Source of the DNA: Luteibacter aegosomaticola | GTDB taxonomy: Bacteria > Pseudomonadota > Gammaproteobacteria > Xanthomonadales > Rhodanobacteraceae | Reading direction: 5' to 3' | NCBI RefSeq assembly: GCF_023078475.1 | Contig: NZ_CP095741.1 | Coordinates: 3,782,001 to 3,846,000, forward strand | Length of the DNA: 64,000 nucleotides | Part shown: positions 1 to 9,260 of the stretch, one piece after another | Position numbering within the stretch: the first letter of the stretch is position 1 | Layout: the number at the start of each line of letters is the position of its first letter | Translations under genes and position numbers: made by a program | Notes under the pieces: generated by a model | Told to the model about the DNA's origin: nothing | Seen by the model: only the letters and a program-made list of their open reading frames with translations | Databases searched by the model: none

Positions 1-1
1 T

Positions 2-757
2 CTGGTTGCGTCCGAGCCGGTGACGGTCGTGCTTTCCCAGAAGGGCTGGGTTCGCGCCGGCAAGGGCCACGATATCGACGGCGAGGCGCTGTCATACCGT
101 GAAGGCGATGCACTCGCGGCCATCGCCCGCGCCCGCACCACGCAACAGGTCGCCTTTATCGATTCGACCGGCCGTGCGTACGCCACCCCCGCACACACCC
201 TGCCCTCCGCCCGCGGCAACGGCGAACCGCTGACGGGCCGCTTCAGCCCGCCATCCGGCGCCCGTTTCGACGCGGTGGTGGCTGCGGATAACGACACGCG
301 GATCATCCTTGCCACCGACTTCGGTTATGGCTTCGTGACCCGCTTCGAAGCGCTCACGGGCCGCCAGAAGGCCGGCAAGCAGATCATCTCGCTGAGCGAC
401 GGCGCCCGCGTGCTGAACCCGGCCATTACCCCGGACCCCTCTCGGGATCGCATCGTCGTCGTTACCAGCGAGGGCCACCTGCTCATGTTCTCCGTGGCCG
501 AGCTACCGGAACTCGACAAGGGCAAGGGCAACAAGCTCATCGAGATCCCGAAGGCCAAGCTGGCATCGGCTGAAGAGCGCGTCGTGGGCGTCGCCGTCGT
601 CACCGAGGGGAAGGGCGAGGTCACCATGTACGCCGGCGCCCGCAAGCTCACGCTGAAGTGGGCCGACCTGGTGGAATACGGTGGCAGCCGCGCGACCCGT
701 GGCGGCGTCCTGCCGCGCGGCCTGCGCCGCGTGGAGCGCATCGAAACCACGGGCTGA
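2..757 (+). CDS. parC: DNA topoisomerase IV subunit A, C-terminal part (5' truncated by window)
   Basis: The reading frame is open from the first bases of the window, so the gene begins upstream. The 251 visible residues look like the C-terminal beta-pinwheel DNA-wrapping domain of ParC/GyrA: repeated blades with motifs such as VVLSQKGWVRAGKGHD near the start and the ATDFGYGFVTRFEAL and GRQKAGKQII segments. ParC pairs with ParE to decatenate chromosomes. The stretch lacks the canonical GyrA-box, and length and motif style fit ParC better than GyrA. The catalytic tyrosine domain lies outside the window. It converges on the Nudix gene at 804, separated by a perfect palindrome that may end both transcripts. 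Confidence 0.88.
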   Translation: MVASEPVTVVLSQKGWVRAGKGHDIDGEALSYREGDALAAIARARTTQQVAFIDSTGRAYATPAHTLPSARGNGEPLTGRFSPPSGARFDAVVAADNDTRIILATDFGYGFVTRFEALTGRQKAGKQIISLSDGARVLNPAITPDPSRDRIVVVTSEGHLLMFSVAELPELDKGKGNKLIEIPKAKLASAEERVVGVAVVTEGKGEVTMYAGARKLTLKWADLVEYGGSRATRGGVLPRGLRRVERIETTG

Positions 758-766
758 GCCTGAGTT

Positions 767-796
767 CTGTAGGAGCGCGCAAGCGCGCTCCTACAG
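767..796. repeat. REP-type perfect palindrome (family 1, GTAGGAGCGCGC)
   Basis: Two perfect 14-base arms, CTGTAGGAGCGCGC and its complement, flank an AA. It lies between the convergent ends of parC and the Nudix gene. The same GTAGGAGCG core recurs at 29756, 41650 and 48795. It resembles the REP palindromes of pseudomonads and xanthomonads and could act as a bidirectional terminator or mRNA 3'-end stabiliser. Confidence 0.85.
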
Positions 797-803
797 AAGG
801 CCA

Positions 804-1292
804 TTACAACCGGGTGTAGTTCCAGGACACCATGCGGCCATCCTTGTAGGGCATGACGCCATGGAACGGACGCGGATCGCCATCGAAGACGAGGGGAAGG
901 AAGTTCCGGTCACCCTCCCACATGGGTAGCGCTTCAATCTGATCCGCACGCACCCATTCCAGTGAGCCCTCCGGATTTTCCGAAAGCGGCTCACCTTCGA
1001 AGCGGGTGATGACGAAGATAAACCCGAGCCAGTCTTCGCCGTTCTTGCCAAACCCCGGCCAGTTGAGCGTGCCGCGCAGGCTCATTTCCAGGCACTCGAT
1101 GCCCGCTTCTTCGCGTATCTCACGTCGCATGCAGGCGGCGATGTCTTCACCTGGCTCCATCTTTCCGCCGAGGCCGTTGTACTTGCCCAGGTGCTGGTCA
1201 TCCTTGCGGGCATTGCGATGGATCATCAGCACGCGCTGGCCATCAGGCGAGAGCACGTAGCCCAGGGTGGCGACAATTGGCGTATAGGGCAT
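804..1292 (-). CDS. Nudix hydrolase, MutT/MTH1-like (8-oxo-dGTP diphosphatase type)
   Basis: A 162-residue cytoplasmic enzyme. Residues 43-65 match the Nudix box G-x5-E-x7-R-E-U-x-E-E-x-G-U exactly (G43, E49, R57-E58, E61-E62, G64), the Mg-binding loop that cleaves nucleoside diphosphates linked to X. The N-terminal IVATLGYVL strand and the later LNWPGFGKNGEDW region resemble MTH1/NUDT1-type purine pyrophosphatases, so removal of oxidised dGTP is the likely role; this is family inference. An in-frame extension upstream exists but is Arg/Trp-rich and would overlap the divergent gene, so the start at MPYTPIV was chosen. The gene is divergent from the glycosidase-like gene at 1405. Confidence 0.85.
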   Translation of the reverse strand: MPYTPIVATLGYVLSPDGQRVLMIHRNARKDDQHLGKYNGLGGKMEPGEDIAACMRREIREEAGIECLEMSLRGTLNWPGFGKNGEDWLGFIFVITRFEGEPLSENPEGSLEWVRADQIEALPMWEGDRNFLPLVFDGDPRPFHGVMPYKDGRMVSWNYTRL

Positions 1293-1404
1293 GGCGAGGG
1301 TGGCGGGGGATAAACCCCGGAGTTTACGCCTTCCCGGCATGCACCATGGATTTGCCCCGCGCCAGCCCTTGCACCACCCCCACCTGCCCGGCGAACATCG
1401 GTGG

Positions 1405-2214
1405 ATGCCCCACCGCCGTATCCGCCGCATGGCCACTCTCCTCCTCCGCTGCCTCGCTCTTGCAAGCTTCGCCGCCCTGACCATTGGCTGCGCCGCACCG
1501 GCGGACGCCGTGGATAGCCGTGAACTGGTTTTCGACAGCCAGTCGTACTACGTCGTCGCCGTCGACACGCGGCAGGAAGATATCGAGCTGTTCTGGCGCA
1601 ATCCGGACAACGGCCAGCCGTTCGCCAGCCTGGAAGCGCTGAAAGCCTGGACCGCCGATAAAGGCCGCCCTCTCGCGTTTGCAACCAACGCCGGCATCTA
1701 CGACCGCGATTTCCGGCCCCTGGGCTTGTATGTGGAGGACGGCAAGGCCATCGTTCCGCTGAATCTCGCCCACGGCAACCCGCGCTCGGGCAATTTCTCG
1801 CTCCTGCCCAACGGCGTCTTCGCCGTCTACGACGACGGCACGGCCGAGGTTCGTACCACCGAGGCCTTCCGCGCAGCGGCACGCAAACCGCGCTGGGCGA
1901 CGCAATCCGGCCCCATGCTCGTGATCGATGGCGAAGTGAATACGCAATTCGATAACGGTTCCGACAGCATGAAGTGGCGCAGCGGCGTTTGCGCCCGGAC
2001 CCCGCACGATGTGGTCTTCGTGGTGAGCCGCGCACCGGTCAATTTCCACGCATTCGCTCGCCTGTTCCGCGATGAACTGGGTTGCCGTGACGCCTTGTTC
2101 CTCGATGGCACCATTTCCCAGGCGTGGACCCCGCGTGACGGCTACGCGGGCGCCCCCGCCTTCATGACCAAGCCCTACGCCGGCATGGTCGCCGTTTTCC
2201 CCAAGCGGCGCTGA
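1405..2214 (+). CDS. phosphodiester glycosidase family protein (NAGPA/DUF2233), exported
   Basis: About 269 residues. The N-terminus is basic (RRIRR) and followed by a hydrophobic stretch ending LTIGC, so it is exported; C29 could be lipidated but the lipobox is not canonical. The body has the DUF2233/NAGPA pattern: FATNAGIYD, GNF, PNGVF, SGPMLVIDG, then VVFVVS and a final LFLDGTIS block with the conserved Asp-Gly. The family includes the mammalian enzyme that uncovers mannose-6-phosphate. In bacteria it is thought to cleave envelope phosphodiester-linked sugars, but the substrate here is unknown. The start could instead be the second Met at 1429. It lies 6 nt before the acylase gene, so the two are probably cotranscribed. 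Confidence 0.8.
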   Translation: MPHRRIRRMATLLLRCLALASFAALTIGCAAPADAVDSRELVFDSQSYYVVAVDTRQEDIELFWRNPDNGQPFASLEALKAWTADKGRPLAFATNAGIYDRDFRPLGLYVEDGKAIVPLNLAHGNPRSGNFSLLPNGVFAVYDDGTAEVRTTEAFRAAARKPRWATQSGPMLVIDGEVNTQFDNGSDSMKWRSGVCARTPHDVVFVVSRAPVNFHAFARLFRDELGCRDALFLDGTISQAWTPRDGYAGAPAFMTKPYAGMVAVFPKRR

Positions 2215-2220
2215 CCCACC

Positions 2221-4563
2221 ATGCGCATCCTCCGTCGCCTGCTGATCGGTTGCCTTTTCCTGGTACTGCTCGCGGCAGCGGGGGCCTACGCCGCCTTATC
2301 GGGTAGCCTCGCGCGACTGGACGGGACGCTGGCCCTGCAAGGGCCCACGGCTCCGGTCTCGCTGGCGCGAGACGCACGCGGGACGCTGACCGTGCAGGCC
2401 ACAAGTCGCCGTGACGCGGCATGGGCACTCGGCTTTGCCCATGGGCAGGACCGCTTTTTCCAGATGGACCTGCAGCGCCGTGTGGCGGCGGGTGAACTGG
2501 CGGCCCTCGTAGGCGAAAAAGCCGTCGATGTCGACCTTCGCCATCGCGTACATCGCTTGCGCGCCGTCGCCGAAGCGGCCTACGCCTTCCTTCCTCCCGA
2601 GCAACGCGCACTCATCGACGCTTACCGCGACGGCGTGAACGCGGGCCTCGGGCAACTTCGCGTCCGCCCGTGGGAATACCTGCTGCTTCGCCAGGCACCC
2701 AAGCCATGGCGAAGCGAAGACAGCTTGCTCACCCTGGGCGCGATGTACCTCGACCTCAACGAAGACGGCACGAATGGGCGCGAACTCGGCCTCGCCAGGC
2801 TTCGCGCGGTCCTACCCGCTCGCCTCGTCGATACCCTGGCCGCGCCTGACCCGACCTGGGAAGCTCCCCTGGACGGATCACGGTCGCCCGACATCGTGCT
2901 TCCCGGCCCTGATGTGATCGACCTGCGGCAGCAGGCACGCGTCGCCGCACAACCCGTGCACATCCCGGCCGATGCCATGCCCGGCAGCAACAGCTTCGCG
3001 GTCGCCGGCAACCTGACCGAGACGGGCGCGGCACTCGTCGCGGATGACATGCACCTTGGCTTGCGCGTACCGGACATCTGGTATCGCGCACGCATTCGCT
3101 TTCCCGACGCCACGGCACCGGGTGGCATGCGCGACCTCAACGGCGTCACATTGCCCGGCACGCCGGCGCTGGTCGCCGGATCGAATGGTCAGGTCGCCTG
3201 GGCGTTCACCAACAGCTACGGTGATTGGATGGACTTCGTGCGGGTGACGCGCGATGCCACCAACCCGGCCCGCTACGCGACGGCCGGCGGCAGCGCCGCG
3301 TTCGATGTGCATGACGAACTCATTGAGGTAGCCGGTGGCCAACCAAGGCACCTGAAGGTCGAAGACACCGCATGGGGCCCGCTCGCCGCAACGGACGTCG
3401 ACGGTTCGCCCCTGGCGCTTGCCTGGATCGCGCACCGTCCCGACGCATTCAACCTGGGCATCATGGGGCTCGAGCGCGCCAGGGACGCCAGCGAGGCGCT
3501 CGACGTAGCGGCGCGGGCCGGCATGCCGCCACAAAACCTGCTGGTGGGTGACCACGCGGGCCGCATCGCCTGGACGGTGATTGGAAATGCCATTCCGTTG
3601 CGGCTGGCTGGAACACCCGGCTGGGCCGGCTTCGCGGACGCATCGCGCTACCCGCGGATCGTCGATCCCGCGGATGGCCGCTTGTGGACGGCGAACAACC
3701 GAACCGTGGGCGGTGACGCTCTCGCGCTGCTCGGCAACGGGGGGCACGATGCGGGCGCACGTGCCCAGCAGATTCGCGATGACCTGCGGGCACGCGATCG
3801 CTTCGTGCCCGGCGACATGCTGTCGATCCAGCTTGACGATCGCGCGGTCGTTCTCACGCGATGGTACGGATTGTTGCGCACAACTCTCTCGAGCACGCCC
3901 GACGCGCGCCTCGATGCCATGCGTCGCGCGACCGCCACGTGGAGCGGCCACGCGGCGATCGACAGTGTCGATTACCGTGTCGTGCGGACGTTCCGGCAGA
4001 ACGTGCGAGATCTTGTGCTGGCACCATTCACGGCGCGCGCCAGGGCCCGTTTCCCCGATTTCACGTGGCCACGCGGAACGACAGCCGAAGGCGCCATCTG
4101 GATGATGTTGGGCGAACGTCCCATGCATCTGCTCGACCCGCGATGGACAAATTGGGACGAACTGCTTGCTGCGGCGGCGCGCAAGACGGTGGATGATCTC
4201 AGCACCTCCACGGGCGGCCTGGAAGCGCGCACGTGGGGCGATCAGAACAGGGCGCATATCGCCCATCCACTCTCTGCTGCGCTGCCCGGCTGGATATCGC
4301 GCTACCTCGACATGCCGGCCGATCCGCTGCCCGGCGACGCCGATATGCCGCGCGTTCAGGCCCCCGCATTCGGCGCATCGGAACGTTTTGCGATATCGCC
4401 AGGCCACGAAGACCAAAGCTATCTGGAAATGCCGGGCGGCCAGAGCGGCCACCCGTTATCGCCATTCCATGGCGCCGGCCATGATGAGTGGGTGGCCGGG
4501 CATCTGACACCGCTCCTGCCCGGGGATACCGCCCATACGCTGACGATCACACCCCGTCACTAA
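2221..4563 (+). CDS. penicillin acylase family protein (peptidase S45, Ntn hydrolase)
   Basis: A 780-residue protein with an N-terminal hydrophobic segment (about residues 7-26) directing it to the periplasm or membrane. An alpha region contains FAHGQDRFFQMDLQRR. The autoproteolytic junction is PGSNSFAVAG, with the probable nucleophile Ser256 following Gly255. Downstream motifs ADDMHLGL, LPGTPALVAGSNG and WTANNRTVGG are typical of S45 beta chains. Family members hydrolyse amides such as beta-lactam side chains or acyl-homoserine lactones; which one applies here cannot be told from sequence. Full family length, with no frameshift seen. It is probably cotranscribed with the glycosidase-like gene just upstream and converges with the paralogue pair at 4591. 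Confidence 0.88.
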   Translation: MRILRRLLIGCLFLVLLAAAGAYAALSGSLARLDGTLALQGPTAPVSLARDARGTLTVQATSRRDAAWALGFAHGQDRFFQMDLQRRVAAGELAALVGEKAVDVDLRHRVHRLRAVAEAAYAFLPPEQRALIDAYRDGVNAGLGQLRVRPWEYLLLRQAPKPWRSEDSLLTLGAMYLDLNEDGTNGRELGLARLRAVLPARLVDTLAAPDPTWEAPLDGSRSPDIVLPGPDVIDLRQQARVAAQPVHIPADAMPGSNSFAVAGNLTETGAALVADDMHLGLRVPDIWYRARIRFPDATAPGGMRDLNGVTLPGTPALVAGSNGQVAWAFTNSYGDWMDFVRVTRDATNPARYATAGGSAAFDVHDELIEVAGGQPRHLKVEDTAWGPLAATDVDGSPLALAWIAHRPDAFNLGIMGLERARDASEALDVAARAGMPPQNLLVGDHAGRIAWTVIGNAIPLRLAGTPGWAGFADASRYPRIVDPADGRLWTANNRTVGGDALALLGNGGHDAGARAQQIRDDLRARDRFVPGDMLSIQLDDRAVVLTRWYGLLRTTLSSTPDARLDAMRRATATWSGHAAIDSVDYRVVRTFRQNVRDLVLAPFTARARARFPDFTWPRGTTAEGAIWMMLGERPMHLLDPRWTNWDELLAAAARKTVDDLSTSTGGLEARTWGDQNRAHIAHPLSAALPGWISRYLDMPADPLPGDADMPRVQAPAFGASERFAISPGHEDQSYLEMPGGQSGHPLSPFHGAGHDEWVAGHLTPLLPGDTAHTLTITPRH

Positions 4564-4590
4564 TACCTCGGGCGAACAGCTCGGCGATGC

Positions 4591-6111
4591 TCAGTCGCGC
4601 GGCAGCGTCAGGACCATGCCATCCGACCAGCCCACGCGTGCCTTCACCGGCAGGTCCGGCATGGGATAACGACTGTGGTCCTTGCAGTGCGTCGCGTTGA
4701 TACAGGTGTTCCAACCCGCTTCGTAAACCACGTGATAGGGCAGGTCCCGTGCGCTGTTCCCGCGCAGCGGAAGCTCCCAGACCATCTCGTGCCGCGGATT
4801 CAGTGTGGACGCCAGCGCCGTGGCCTTCACCAGGCTACCGCTATGTTTCCGCGCATCGATCCACTGCTGTATCGCGGGGACATCAGGCCGCCACCACGTA
4901 CTCCGGTACGAGACGGTGTCTGCGTTGCTACGAATGTCGACCAATGCCTGCGCCACCTGCGTCGTGGACGACGTGGCGCGCCCCACGCTCATGGCCAGCG
5001 TGACATGCGTCGACGCGCCATCCGTGCTGACGGTGCGGGTCACGCCGGCATCGCCACTGACACTCAGCGCCTCGCCGGCGGAGACCGTCACCATGCCGTC
5101 GTGCGTGTCGTCGGGGTACAGCTTCCGCAGCCTGGGCGCTAGCGGGCATTCATACGGGCGGAAGGCATTCGGCGCATCACAACGGAAGACGTGCACATTG
5201 CCCACGGCCGGGAACGACGAGTTGAGCGGCCACGCGGTAACGACGTCCCGCCCTTCGATAGGCCCCCAACCCGAGTGGATGGCCGCGTCAAGGAGATCGC
5301 GAACCACCCTGGTATCCGGGTCGTACCATCCGTCCGAGCCGTGCCTCCGGCTGAAACCGGTACCGGCGCCCTCCCCCATGGTCCGTGTCCAGAAGATGTA
5401 GGTCGTGTTTTCCGCGCTCTCCGTCGGCTCGTTTCGCATCAACGCCCATTCGGTATCCAGGTTGAGCACCACCTCGTCCGCATGACGGAAGGGCTCGATG
5501 GTGAACTGCGCAGGCTCAGCGGCGTGCGATGAAAGCGTTCCGTATTGGCACCAGCGCCGTACCTCCCGGCGGAAAGCGCGGCGTGTCGCGCCACCGGGCG
5601 TCGCCGTCCCAAACAGCGCCGCCGCCATGTTCCGGCTAAACGCACCGCAGACAGCGGATGGCGACGTCGCGAGTACGCTGAACTCAACGTGCTGCCGTCG
5701 CCGCACGGCTTCGTCGGGCGCCCGACGGACGGTCCCGCCCGCATGAGGCAGGACGTCATGGTCCCAGGGCCAACGCTGCAATAGGGCATCGCGCTCCGTC
5801 TCGTCTCGCGCATCGATACCCGATATGCCGAGCGTGGCCGAGGCATCAAGTACGACCGTGTTCGTTGCCGGCCATGCCCGCGCAAAGGGCGGGCGCATCC
5901 GGGCGATGACCCGAGGGTCCCCGGTAAGGGCGACGCGTGATCCGCTATCGACCAACGCTTCGATGTAATCGACCACGGCCTCGACTGCATCGGTGTGATC
6001 CACCGTGATGACCACGACAGATACCGGCTCGAGCACCCTTTCGGACATGGCCTGAGCGCCCGCTGCCGGCACGAGGCTGCTTGCAAGAAATAAAACGTAC
6101 TTGAAATTCAT
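4591..6111 (-). CDS. secreted protein of unknown function, second of tandem paralogue pair (possible leukocidin-like fold)
   Basis: Residues 1-21 form a clear signal peptide ending AGAQA. The start at MNFKY is chosen because AAGGA sits six bases upstream and because it gives 506 residues, exactly the length of the neighbouring paralogue. Blocks shared with that paralogue include RRAFRREVRRWCQYG, AEPAQFTIEPF, TMGEGAGTGF, GWGPIEGRDVVTAWPLNSSF and NVHVFRCDAP. The last third (ATLASTLNPR-like block, alternating polar strands, YHVVYEAGWN) recalls the cap and pre-stem part of leukocidin/hemolysin-type beta-barrel toxins, but this is pattern judgement only. Six cysteines are shared by both copies, suggesting disulfides in an extracellular protein. 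It follows the first copy by 24 nt and is probably cotranscribed. Confidence 0.72.
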   Translation of the reverse strand: MNFKYVLFLASSLVPAAGAQAMSERVLEPVSVVVITVDHTDAVEAVVDYIEALVDSGSRVALTGDPRVIARMRPPFARAWPATNTVVLDASATLGISGIDARDETERDALLQRWPWDHDVLPHAGGTVRRAPDEAVRRRQHVEFSVLATSPSAVCGAFSRNMAAALFGTATPGGATRRAFRREVRRWCQYGTLSSHAAEPAQFTIEPFRHADEVVLNLDTEWALMRNEPTESAENTTYIFWTRTMGEGAGTGFSRRHGSDGWYDPDTRVVRDLLDAAIHSGWGPIEGRDVVTAWPLNSSFPAVGNVHVFRCDAPNAFRPYECPLAPRLRKLYPDDTHDGMVTVSAGEALSVSGDAGVTRTVSTDGASTHVTLAMSVGRATSSTTQVAQALVDIRSNADTVSYRSTWWRPDVPAIQQWIDARKHSGSLVKATALASTLNPRHEMVWELPLRGNSARDLPYHVVYEAGWNTCINATHCKDHSRYPMPDLPVKARVGWSDGMVLTLPRD

Positions 6112-6135
6112 TGGCATTCCTTGCCTCGCCAGCAC

Positions 6136-7656
6136 TTAGCGCGAAGGCAGGTTAATGACCATCGAATCGGACCAGCCAACGCGTGCCTTGCGGGGCAAGC
6201 CAGCGATGGGTGGGCGTCTGTAGTCGAGACAGTGCGTGCCGTTGATGCAGACGTTCCAGCCGGCCTCGTACACCGTGTGGTAGGGGATCGTACGGCCCGC
6301 GTTGCCGGCGAGCGGCATCTCCCAGATCACCTCATACCGCGGGTTAAGCGTGGCAGCCAGGCCGGTGGCCTTTGCCAGGCTACCGGTGTGGTTCTGGGCC
6401 TCGGTCCAGCGCTGGATGGCGGGAATGTCGGGGAGGAACCAGGTACTGCGGTAGAACCGGGTATCGGCATTGCTTCGGGCATGCACCAGCGATAGATCCA
6501 CCTGGTTGCCGCGTGTCGTAGCTCGTGCCATGTTCAGGCCAAACGCGAACGAGGTGGCCGCCTTTCCATCGTTGCCCGCGGAACGGGAGATCTTCGCGTC
6601 GCCGCCGATCGTGAAGGACTCACCCACGGAGGTATTGACCCGGTCGTCCACCGAATCGCCGGGAAACAGCTTTCGAAGCAGCAACGCCGCCGGGCAATCC
6701 AGCGGCCGGAAGGCCTCGGGAGCATCACAGCGGAATACGTGGACGTTACCGGTATGCGGGAACGACGAATTCAACGGCCATGCGGTGACAACATCACGAC
6801 CCTCGATAGGCCCCCAGCCCGAATGCAGGGCGACGTCCATTAATCCATAGATGGCACCCGTTACCGGGTCGTACCAGGCATCGGTGCCGTGCCTGCGGCC
6901 GAAACCCGTGCCGGCCCCTTCGCCCATCGTCTTGAACCAGAACAGGTAGCTTGCCTTGCGCCCGTCGATCGGATCTTCGGAACGCACCAACGCCCACTCG
7001 GAAACGAGTGTCAGAAGCAGATCCGGGGTCGAGGCAAACGGCTCGATCGTGAACTGCGCCGGCTCGGCCGTGTGCGCGGAGAGGTTCCCGTATTGGCACC
7101 AACGGCGCACCTCGCGGCGAAATGCCCTGCGCTGCTCAGGCGTGGGCACCGAGTCGTCGAATAGCGTCGCAGCCATTTGCCGGCTGAAGCCGCGGCAAAC
7201 CTCCGAGGGAGACTCTGCCATGACGCTGAATTCGACGTGACGGCCACCTTCGGGCGTCGGCAGGGCACGCACTTCCAGCGGCAAGGGATCGTCCAGGAAA
7301 TCGTGGCTCCACGGCCACTGCTGCAACGTGTGGCGACGCGCGCTTTCATCCTCTGCATCAAACCCGGAGATGCCAAGCGACACGCCGGGATCAAGCACGA
7401 TGGTGTTGGTGGTGGGCCATACCCTTGCGAATGCCGGCTGTACCCGGGCTAATGCCGCGGGCGTTCCGGTGAGCGCCGTTCGGTGGCCTTCATCGACAAG
7501 TGCACGAATACGCCGGCGGACGCTCGCGGTATCGTCCGTTTCATCGACGGTGAGCAGGACGACGTGCGGCGCGTCGATCTGTTCGACGGAGATCGCGTGC
7601 GCCTGCCAGGCCGGCAGGGCGCAAAGCACCATCCATGGTGCGCATCGGTTTCGCAT
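6136..7656 (-). CDS. secreted protein of unknown function, first of tandem paralogue pair
   Basis: 506 residues with a signal peptide at 1-21 (cleavage after AHA). It is about half identical by eye to its downstream neighbour, with the same order of blocks and the same cysteine positions (SPSEVCRGF, RRWCQYG, VFRCDAP, then CP, NVCIN and THCLD). No catalytic motif of a known enzyme family is evident. The N-terminal 120 residues resemble a small alpha/beta unit (VVLLTVDETDD, TALTGTP), the middle is Trp/Gly-rich, and the C-terminal region is beta-rich. The gene lies 100 bp after dapE on the same strand. AGGT nine bases before the ATG is a weak ribosome site. The function is unknown; pore-forming toxin ancestry is one hypothesis. 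Confidence 0.72.
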   Translation of the reverse strand: MRNRCAPWMVLCALPAWQAHAISVEQIDAPHVVLLTVDETDDTASVRRRIRALVDEGHRTALTGTPAALARVQPAFARVWPTTNTIVLDPGVSLGISGFDAEDESARRHTLQQWPWSHDFLDDPLPLEVRALPTPEGGRHVEFSVMAESPSEVCRGFSRQMAATLFDDSVPTPEQRRAFRREVRRWCQYGNLSAHTAEPAQFTIEPFASTPDLLLTLVSEWALVRSEDPIDGRKASYLFWFKTMGEGAGTGFGRRHGTDAWYDPVTGAIYGLMDVALHSGWGPIEGRDVVTAWPLNSSFPHTGNVHVFRCDAPEAFRPLDCPAALLLRKLFPGDSVDDRVNTSVGESFTIGGDAKISRSAGNDGKAATSFAFGLNMARATTRGNQVDLSLVHARSNADTRFYRSTWFLPDIPAIQRWTEAQNHTGSLAKATGLAATLNPRYEVIWEMPLAGNAGRTIPYHTVYEAGWNVCINGTHCLDYRRPPIAGLPRKARVGWSDSMVINLPSR

Positions 7657-7756
7657 GGTGTACCTGTTGCAGCGGGAAAGCCGACATGGTGGCCGGCCTT
7701 ACGCCAGGTCCACCATCCGGAAAAACCCCTAGCCAGCGTCAGGCTTCCAGCCGTGC

Positions 7757-8887
7757 TCAGGTAAGCATGCGCTTACAGATTTCCGCGTACAGATCAGGCA
7801 GGCGCTGCAGATCGGCGATGGACACGCACTCGTCGACCTTGTGAATGGTGGCGTTCACAGGGCCAAGCTCGATCACCTCAGCCCCCATGGGCGCGATGAA
7901 GCGACCATCGCTTGTGCCGCCACCGGTACTCTGCTCCGGATCGATACCGCACAGGTCATGGCATACGCTCGCCACCACCTCGCGCAAGCGGCCGCCCGGT
8001 GCCGCCAGGAAGGGGTGGCCGGACAGGTGCCAGTGCGCCGCGTAATCCACGCCATGCGCCTGGAGGATGGCTTCCGCACGCTCGCGCAGACCCTCGGCTG
8101 TGCTCGCCGTGGAAAAACGCCAGTTCACCAGCGCGACGAGTTCGCCGGGGATGACATTGTTCGCGCCGGTACCTGCGTTGATGTTCGATACCTGGAACGA
8201 GGTCGGCGGAAAATCGGCGTTGCCCTCATCCCAGCGCTCGGCGGCCAGCGCAGCCAGCGCGGGCGCGAAGATGTGGATGGGGTTTTTCGCCTTCTCGGGG
8301 TAGGCGACATGGCCCTGGACCCCACGCACGGTCAAGGTGAGCGACAGCGAACCACGGCGCCCCACGCGAATCAGGTCGCCAAGCCGCGCTTTCGCCGAAG
8401 GCTCACCGACCACGCAGTAATCGATGCGCTGGCCGGCCGCGGCGAAATGCTCGACAACCTCACGCACGCCATGCAATGCAACCCCCTCTTCATCGCTGGT
8501 GAGCAGCAGGCCGACCGTACCGGCATGGGCCGGCTGCTCACGAACGAAACGCTCCAGCGCCACGACCATGGCCGCCACCGAGCCCTTCATATCGGCGGCG
8601 CCGCGGCCATACAGCAGCCCGTCCCGTTCGGTGGGTTCAAACGGCGGCGTGGCCCAGCTCTCTTCAGGGCCGCTGGGTACGACATCGGTGTGCCCAAGGA
8701 AGGCCAGCACCGGGCCGGCACCACCGTGGGTGGCCCACAGATTGTCGACATCGCCAAAGCGCAGGTGTTCGATGTGGAAACCAAGCGCCGCCAGGCGCGC
8801 GGCGATGAGCGGCAGGCACCCCGCATCGTCGGGCGTGACGGAGCGGCGGGCGATGAGGTCTTTGGTAAGAGCGAGAACGTCGGACAT
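7757..8887 (-). CDS. dapE: succinyl-diaminopimelate desuccinylase
   Basis: 376 residues, the normal DapE length, M20 metallopeptidase family. Visible metal and catalytic motifs: [11 protein letters not shown] (His and Asp), [10 protein letters not shown] (bridging Asp), TSDEEG (catalytic Glu pair), VGEPS, and a late [11 protein letters not shown] followed by [14 protein letters not shown] with the last His ligand. It removes succinate from N-succinyl-LL-diaminopimelate in lysine and peptidoglycan-precursor synthesis. It follows the ArsC-like gene by 15 nt and dapD by two genes, forming a dap cluster downstream of glnD. Confidence 0.96.
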   Translation of the reverse strand: MSDVLALTKDLIARRSVTPDDAGCLPLIAARLAALGFHIEHLRFGDVDNLWATHGGAGPVLAFLGHTDVVPSGPEESWATPPFEPTERDGLLYGRGAADMKGSVAAMVVALERFVREQPAHAGTVGLLLTSDEEGVALHGVREVVEHFAAAGQRIDYCVVGEPSAKARLGDLIRVGRRGSLSLTLTVRGVQGHVAYPEKAKNPIHIFAPALAALAAERWDEGNADFPPTSFQVSNINAGTGANNVIPGELVALVNWRFSTASTAEGLRERAEAILQAHGVDYAAHWHLSGHPFLAAPGGRLREVVASVCHDLCGIDPEQSTGGGTSDGRFIAPMGAEVIELGPVNATIHKVDECVSIADLQRLPDLYAEICKRMLT

Positions 8888-8902
8888 GGCGATCAGGTAC
8901 CG

Positions 8903-9256
8903 TTACTTGCCGAAGCGCTTCTTGAAGGCGTTATCGGTGAAACCCACGCTCACGTCATCGCCGGAAACCACCACTGGCCGTTTGATCAGCGCGGGGTATT
9001 CCTTGAGCAACAAGGTCCACTCCGGGTCCGTGCGCGGATCCTTGCGCTGCGGAAGCAACGTGCGCCACGTCGTCGACGCCTTGTTGATCAGTTTTTCCCA
9101 ACCGCCCAGTTGCTCCGACCACGCCTTCAGCGTGGCCGGCGGCACGGGGTTCGCGCGGTAGTCGACGAAGGCGTATTCAACACCGAAGCGGTCGAGCCAG
9201 TTGCGCGCCTTCTTGCAGGTGTCGCAGTTCGGCAAACCGTAGAGCGTGGTGGCCAT
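8903..9256 (-). CDS. ArsC/Spx-family thioredoxin-fold protein (YffB-like)
   Basis: 117 residues with the N-terminal LPNCDTCKKARNWLD motif. The CxxC pair and following helix are typical of the ArsC/Spx/YffB fold, as is the later KRPVVVSGD segment. Proteins of this subgroup sit beside dapE in many gammaproteobacteria (yffB in E. coli); a role in arsenate reduction is not established and a glutathione-linked thiol function has been suggested. The ATG at 9256 was preferred to a GTG at 9268, which would overlap the dapD stop. It lies between dapD (4 nt) and dapE (15 nt), so it is part of that operon. Confidence 0.85.
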   Translation of the reverse strand: MATTLYGLPNCDTCKKARNWLDRFGVEYAFVDYRANPVPPATLKAWSEQLGGWEKLINKASTTWRTLLPQRKDPRTDPEWTLLLKEYPALIKRPVVVSGDDVSVGFTDNAFKKRFGK

Positions 9257-9260
9257 CGAC

